From: Ooceraea biroi
Lineage: Eukaryota; Arthropoda; Insecta; Hymenoptera; Formicidae
Assembly (NCBI RefSeq): GCF_003672135.1
Contig: NC_039519.1
Span: 496,001 to 560,000, forward strand
Length of the DNA stretch: 64,000 nucleotides
Reading direction: 5' to 3'
Of this stretch, positions 58,430 to 64,000 are shown in pieces. The notes under the pieces were generated by a model, which made no database searches, was not told the DNA's origin, and worked only from the letters and a program-made list of their open reading frames with translations. How positions within the stretch are numbered: the stretch's first letter is position 1; each line of letters starts with the position of its first letter. The translations under genes and the position numbers were made by a program.

Positions 58430-59389
58430 AATCCGAAACAGCATTTTCGACATGCGTTGCTTTTGTTTTTTAATCAAAAGAAAACTGCGGCTGACGGTTA
58501 TAGAATTCTTGTGGAAACTTATGGTGGTTCTGCCCCATCAATTAAGACGTGTGAATACTGGTTTAGACGCTTTAAAAGTGGTGATACTGATGCGAAGGAC
58601 AAAGAACGCTCGGGACAACCAAGAAAGCTTGAAAATGCAGATTTGCAAGCATTATTGCACGAAAATCCAATAGAACCCACTTCAGAACTTGCCAGAGCAT
58701 TAAATGTTGATCGTACAACGGTTACCAAACATTTACATGAAATGGGAAAAATTCAGAAAGAAGGGAAATGGGTTCGACATCAATTATCGAAAAGTGCCAT
58801 TGCGAACCGGTTGAACATTTGCATTTCGTTGATCGCCAGGCAAAAAAAGAAGAGTCTTTTGTCTCGGATTGTTACTGGGGATGAAAAGTGGATCTATTTT
58901 GATAATCCGAAACGCAGAAAATCATGGGTGGATCCAGGCGAACCATCAACATCCACTCCGAGACGCAATATTCGCGGTTCAAACGTAATGCTCTGTATTT
59001 GGTGGGATAGTGTACTATGAGCTGTTAAATCCGCATGAGACTGTCACGGCTGATCGTTATCGACACCAATTGTACAAGTTGAAGCAAGCATTGGACCAAA
59101 AACGACCACCAATTGCGAGTAAACGACGGAAAGTGATTCTTCTTCGTGACAAGGCTCGACCTCACGTTGCGTTATCAGTGAAAGAAACACTATTAGAGCT
59201 CGAATGGGAAGTCTTACCGCACCCCGCGTACTCTCCGGACATTGCTCCATGCGATTATTATTTGTTCCGGTGGATGCAACACGCTTTAGAGGATACACAC
59301 TTTGATAATTTGGAAGAAGTGCGAAAATTCGTCGACGAATGGACCAACTGAAAAGAAGAGTGATTTTATCGTGGTGGAATCCATCTCTT
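58430..59389 (+). pseudogene. Mariner C transposase, N-terminus and first internal unit
   Basis: The frame reads NPKQHFRHALLLFFNQKKTA with no ATG at the expected start (ATCG where one would sit). Helix-turn-helix regions: GGSAPSIKTCEYWFRRFKSG, SGQPRK, and SELARALNVDRTTVTKHL. The linker WVRHQLS is followed by the first catalytic block TGDEKW. A deletion in WWDSVL shifts frame (stop TGA 59018-59020). The remainder, YYELLNPHETVTADRYRHQL through LRDKARPH (second Asp) to SPDIAPCD (third Asp, 34 residues on), lies in the frame at 59010-59351, ending DEWTN TGA. Two in-frame TGA codons precede the junction with the next unit. This is the only unit with the first catalytic block in frame with the DNA-binding part. 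Confidence 0.9.
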
Positions 59390-62300
59390 GCCAGAGCATT
59401 AAATGTTGATCGTACAACAGTTACGAAACATTTACATGAAATGGGAAAAATTCAGAAAGAAGGGAAATGGGTTTCACATCAATTATCGGAAAGTGCCATT
59501 GCGAACCGGTTGAACATTTGCATTTCGTTGATCGCCAGGCAAAAAAAGAAGAGTCTTGTCTCGGATTGTTACTGGGGATGAAAAGTGGATCTATTTTGAT
59601 AATCCGAAACGCAGAAAATCATGGGTGGATCCAGGCGAGCCATCAACATCCACTCCGAGACGCAATATTGACGGTTCAAAAGTAATGCTCTGTATTTGGT
59701 GGGATAGTGTACTATGAGCTGTTAATCCGCACGAGACTGTCACGGCTGATCGTTATCGACACCAATTGTACAAGTTGAAGCAAGCATTGGACCAAAAACG
59801 ACCACCAATTGCGAGTAAACGACGGAAAGTGATTCTTCTTCGTGACAAGGCTCGACCTCACGTTGCGTTATCAGTGAAAGAAACACTATTAGAGCTCGAA
59901 TGGGAAGTCTTACCGCACCCCGCGTACTCTCCGGACATTGCTCCATGCGATTATTATTTGTTCCGGTGGATTCAACACGCTTTAGAGGATACACACTTTA
60001 ATAATTTAGAAGAAGTGCGAAAATTCGTCGACGAATGGACCAACTGAAAAGAAGAGTGATTTTATCGTGGTGGAATCCATCTCTTGCCAGAGCATTAAAT
60101 GTTGATCGTACAACAGTTACGAAACATTTACATGAAATGGGAAAAATTCAGAAGGAAGGGAGATGGGTTCGACATGAATTATCGGAAAGTGCCATTGCGA
60201 ACCGGTTGAACATTTGCATTTCGTTGATCGCCAGGCAAAAAAAGAAGAGTCTTGTCTCGGATTGTTACTGGGGATGAAAAGTGGATCTATTTTGATAATC
60301 CGAAACGCAGAAAATCATGGGTGGATCCAGGCGAGCCATCAACATCCACTCCGAGACGCAATATTGACGGTTCAAAAGTAATGCTCTGTATTTGGTGGGA
60401 TAGTGTACTATGAGCTGTTAAATCCGCATGAGACTGTCACGGCTGATCGTTATCGACACCAATTGTACAAGTTGAAGCAAGCATTGGACCAAAAACGACC
60501 ACCAATTGCGAGTAAACGACGGAAAGTGATTCTTCTTCGTGACAAGGCTCGACCTCACGTTGCGTTATCAGTGAAAAAAACACTATTAGAGCTTGAATGG
60601 GAAGTCTTACCGCACCCCGCGTACTCTCCGGACATTGCTCCATGCGATTATTATTTGTTCCGGTGGATTCAACACGCTTTAGAGGATACACACTTTGATA
60701 ATTTAGAAGAAGTGCGAAAATTCGTCGACGAATGGACCAACTGAAAAGAAGAGTGATTTTATCGTGGTGGAATCCATCTCTTGCCAGAGCATTAAATGTT
60801 GATCGTACAACAGTTACGAAACATTTACATGAAATGGGAAAAATTCAGAAAGAAGGGAAATGGGTTTCACATCAATTATCGGAAAGTGCCATTGCGAACC
60901 GGTTGAACATTTGCATTTCGTTGATCGCCAGGCAAAAAAAGAAGAGTCTTGTCTCGGATTGTTACTGGGGATGAAAAGTGGATCTATTTTGATAATCCGA
61001 AACGCAGAAAATCATGGGTGGATCCAGGCGAACCATCAACATCCACTCCGAGACGCAATATTGACGGTTCAAAAGTAATGCTCTGTATTTGGTGGGATAG
61101 TGTACTATGAGCTGTTAAATCCGCACGAGACTGTCACGGCTGATCGTTATCGACACCAATTGTACAAGTTGAAGCAAGCATTGGACCAAAAACGACCACC
61201 AATTGCGAGTAAACGACGGAAAGTGATTCTTCTTCGTGACAAGGCTCGACCTCACGTTGCGTTATCAGTGAAAGAAACACTATTAGAGCTTGAATGGGAA
61301 GTCTTACCGCACCCCGCGTACTCTCCGGACATTGCTCCATGCGATTATTATTTGTTCCGGTGGATTCAACACGCTTTAGAGGATACACACTTTGATAATT
61401 TAGAAGAAGTGCGAAAATTCGTCGACGAATGGACCAACTGAAAAGAAGAGTGATTTTATCGTGGTGGAATCCATCTCTTGCCAGAGCATTAAATGTTGAT
61501 CGTACAACAGTTACGAAACATTTACATGAAATGGGAAAAATTCAGAAAGAAGGGAAATGGGTTTCACATCAATTATCGGAAAGTGCCATTGCGAACCGGT
61601 TGAACATTTGCATTTCGTTGATCGCCAGGCAAAAAAAGAAGAGTCTTGTCTCGGATTGTTACTGGGGATGAAAAGTGGATCTATTTTGATAATCCGAAAC
61701 GCAGAAAATCATGGGTGGATCCAGGCGAGCCATCAACATCCACTCCGAGACGCAATATTCACGGTTCAAAAGTAATGCTCTGTATTTGGTGGGATAGTGT
61801 ACTATGAGCTGTTAAATCCGCACGAGACTGTCACGGCTGATCGTTATCGACACCAATTGTACAAGTTGAAGCAAGCATTGGACCAAAAACGACCACCAAT
61901 TGCGAGTAAACGACGGAAAGTGATTCTTCTTCGTGACAAGGCTCGACCTCACGTTGCGTTATCAGTGAAAGAAACACTATTAGAGCTCGAATGGGAAGTC
62001 TTACCGCACCCCGCGTACTCTCCGGACATTGCTCCATGCGATTATTATTTGTTCCGGTGGATGCAACACGCTTTAGAGGATGCACACTTTGATAATTTGG
62101 AAAAAGTGCGAAAATTCGTCGACGAATGGACCAACTGAAAAGAAGAGTGATTTTATCGTGGTGGAGTCCATCTCTTGCCAGAGCATTAAATGTTGATCGT
62201 ACAACAGTTACGAAACATTTACATGAAATGGGAAAAATTCAGAAAGAAGGGAAATGGGTTTCACATCAATTATCGGAAAGTGCCATTGCGAACCGGTTGA

Positions 62301-63566
62301 ACATTTGCATTTCGTTGATCGCCAGGCAAAAAAAGAAGAGTCTTGTCTCGGATTGTTACTGGGGATGAAAAGTGGATCTATTTTGATAATCCGAAACGCA
62401 GAAAATCATGGGTGGATCCAGGCGAGCCATCAACATCCACTCCGAGACGCAATATTGACGGTTCAAAAGTAATGCTCTGTATTTGGTGGGATAGTGTACT
62501 ATGAGCTGTTAAATCCGCACGAGACTGTCACGGCTGATCGTTATCGACACCAATTGTACAAGTTGAAGCAAGCATTGGACCAAAAACGACCACCAATTGC
62601 GAGTAAACGACGGAAAGTGATTCTTCTTCGTGCAAGGCTCGACCTCACGTTGCGTTATCAGTGAAAGAAACACTATTAGAGCTTGAATGGGAAGTCTTAC
62701 CGCACCCCGCGTACTCTCCGGACATTGCTCCATGCGATTATTATTTGTTCCGGTGGATGCAACACGCTTTAGAGGATACACACTTTGATAATTTAGAAGA
62801 AGTGCGAAAATTCGTCGACGAATGGACCAACTGAAAAGAAGAGTGATTTTATCGTGGTGGAATCCATCTCTTGCCAGAGCATTAAATGTTGATCGTACAA
62901 CAGTTACGAAACATTTACATGAAATGGGAAAAATTCAGAAAGAAGGGAAATGGGTTTCACATCAATTATCGGAAAGTGCCATTGCGAACCGGTTGAACAT
63001 TTGCATTTCGTTGATCGCCAGGCAAAAAAAGAAGAGTCTTGTCTCGGATTGTTACTGGGGATGAAAAGTGGATCTATTTTGATAATCCGAAACGCAGAAA
63101 ATCATGGGTGGATCCAGGCGAGCCATCAACATCCACTCCGAGACGCAATATTGACGGTTCAAAAGTAATGCTCTGTATTTGGTGGGATAGTGTACTATGA
63201 GCTGTTAAATCCGCACGAGACTGTCACGGCTGATCGTTATCGACACCAATTGTACAAGTTGAAGCAAGCATTGGACCAAAAACGACCACCAATTGCGAGT
63301 AAACGACGGAAAGTGATTCTTTTTCGTGACAAGGCTCGACCTCACGTTGCGTTATCAGTGAAAGAAACACTATTAGAGCTTGAACGGGAAGTCTTACCGC
63401 ACCCCGCGTATTCTCCGGACATTGCTCCATGCGATTATTTGTTCCGGTGGATGCAACACGCTTTAGAGGATACACACTTTGATAATTTGGAAGAAGTGCG
63501 AAAATTCGTTGACGAATGGACCAACTGAAAAGAAGAGTGATTTTATCGTGGTGGAATCCATCTCTT
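58691..63566 (+). repeat. Tandem array, seven ~697-bp units inside mariner C
   Basis: Unit starts (at GCCAGAGCATTAAATG) are 58691, 59390, 60086, 60783, 61480, 62177 and 62873; periods are 699, 696, 697, 697, 697 and 696. Units 2-7 share a 2-nt deletion (GTCTTGTC for GTCTTTTGTC) that unit 1 lacks, so they derive from one duplicated unit that had acquired it. Unit-specific changes include a one-base loss in unit 6 (near 62632) and a three-base loss in unit 7 (GATTATTTG for GATTATTATTTG). Every unit encodes the helix-turn-helix 2 to third-aspartate part of the transposase in broken frames. Confidence 0.97.
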
Positions 63567-63616
63567 GGCAGAAAGATGGGAAAAAGTTATAGAAAACGAA
63601 GGAAAATATTTGGATT
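63513..63616 (+). pseudogene. Mariner C transposase C-terminus
   Basis: After the seventh unit the coding sequence finally continues to the real end: DEWTN, TGA, KEE, TGA, then FYRGGIHLLAERWEKVIENE and GKYLD with TAA at 63614-63616. In the other units the sequence diverts after CATCTCTTG back to the start of the repeated segment. The C-terminal form ERWEKVIENEGKY is typical of mariner. Confidence 0.85.
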
Positions 63617-63693
63617 AAGGTATTCATTCATTATCATATTTAAATACATGCGTTTTTGAGCAAAAAAACCCTCAAAACTAAATCACACCTCTA

Positions 63694-64000
63694 ATATTAC
63701 AAAGCGGTACGAAAAAGCAGGATCTCTCACTCAGGTTAAACATTTTATGAAATAATGAAATTTCAGCTGAGCACACGCCGTCCTGAGCTACTTTGAAGTC
63801 ATTTTTATATATAATAGCAGGAATATATGATATTATAGTTTATTTAATAAATTTTTTCTACATACAAACGATGCAACGTTTCTTTTTCAACATCTTTCTG
63901 TAAACGGGAGTTTCTTCAAATGAAAATATTGAATAGATATGTTATTATTTCAAGATAATGCAACAGTAATGGAGAGAGAGGGCACAACTCATAGCAGCGT
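63694..64000. other. Non-coding end of window
   Basis: AT-rich sequence with no supported feature. Confidence 0.5.

Larger units (their letters stand above)
58263..63691 (+). mobile_element. Mariner C with seven tandem internal units
   Basis: Termini GGAGTGTGATTTAGTTTTTA (left) and GAGGTGTGATTTAGTTTTGA (reverse complement of right), flanked by TA (58261-58262, 63692-63693). Total 5429 bp. An internal segment of 696-699 bp is present seven times in direct orientation. Subtracting six extra units leaves about 1.25 kb, the normal size of a mariner. The element is therefore one mariner, with single 5' and 3' ends, expanded from within. No unit after the first contains the N-terminal coding region, and only the last is followed by the true C-terminus. 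Confidence 0.93.

Overview
The window looks like insect DNA, most likely Hymenoptera and plausibly an ant. The grounds are several mariner (DD34D) families, DUF4817-type mariner-like elements with CAGGGTGT termini, CpG-rich non-coding DNA set among AT-rich spacer, and no bacterial-style gene packing. This is inference; no host gene could be identified to confirm it. I found no complete intact protein-coding gene. Everything recognisably coding is transposon-derived and broken.

Layout. 1-4.03 kb: spacer with one old inverted repeat. 4.04-4.76 kb: long-TIR mariner-like element holding a transposase C-terminus. 8.27-11.12 kb: a TA-flanked element with 25-bp TIRs, a pogo/CENP-B-like helix-turn-helix exon, and nine tandem 242-bp units each carrying a candidate 51-nt exon. 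13.5 kb: a 169-bp deletion derivative. 16.9-18.0 kb: an LTR-internal-LTR-internal-LTR structure (TRIM-like) with a 36-bp minisatellite. 19.97-20.54 kb: a 577-bp near-perfect palindrome. 24.35 kb: a juxtaposed 3'/5' splice site resembling an insect recursive splice site. 25.08-27.59 kb: a 5'-truncated LINE with poly(A) and a 15-bp target duplication, hit by a TTAA-flanked foldback element. 31.06-33.88 kb: three tandem DUF4817-type copies abutting a second long-TIR element. 35.8-38.3 kb: mariner A, one complete-ended copy plus a partial copy. 41.2-42.8 kb: second TTAA foldback element. 43.1-44.0 kb: CpG-rich, promoter-like stretch. 48.2-48.6 kb: perfect 116-bp inverted repeat with hammerhead-like motifs. 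50.3-53.6 kb: mariner B on the minus strand, one complete-ended copy plus two partials. 58.3-63.7 kb: mariner C, one element expanded about four-fold by seven tandem copies of a ~697-bp internal segment.

The unifying theme is tandem amplification inside transposons, in unrelated families and by at least two junction types. In mariners A and B (and probably the 31-kb array) the 3' terminus is joined through a TA to an internal TA of the same element, giving a complete copy followed by 3' partial copies. In mariner C the junction is a short microhomology. The candidate recursive splice site suggests that at least part of the window lies in a long intron of a plus-strand gene, which would fit the lack of host exons.
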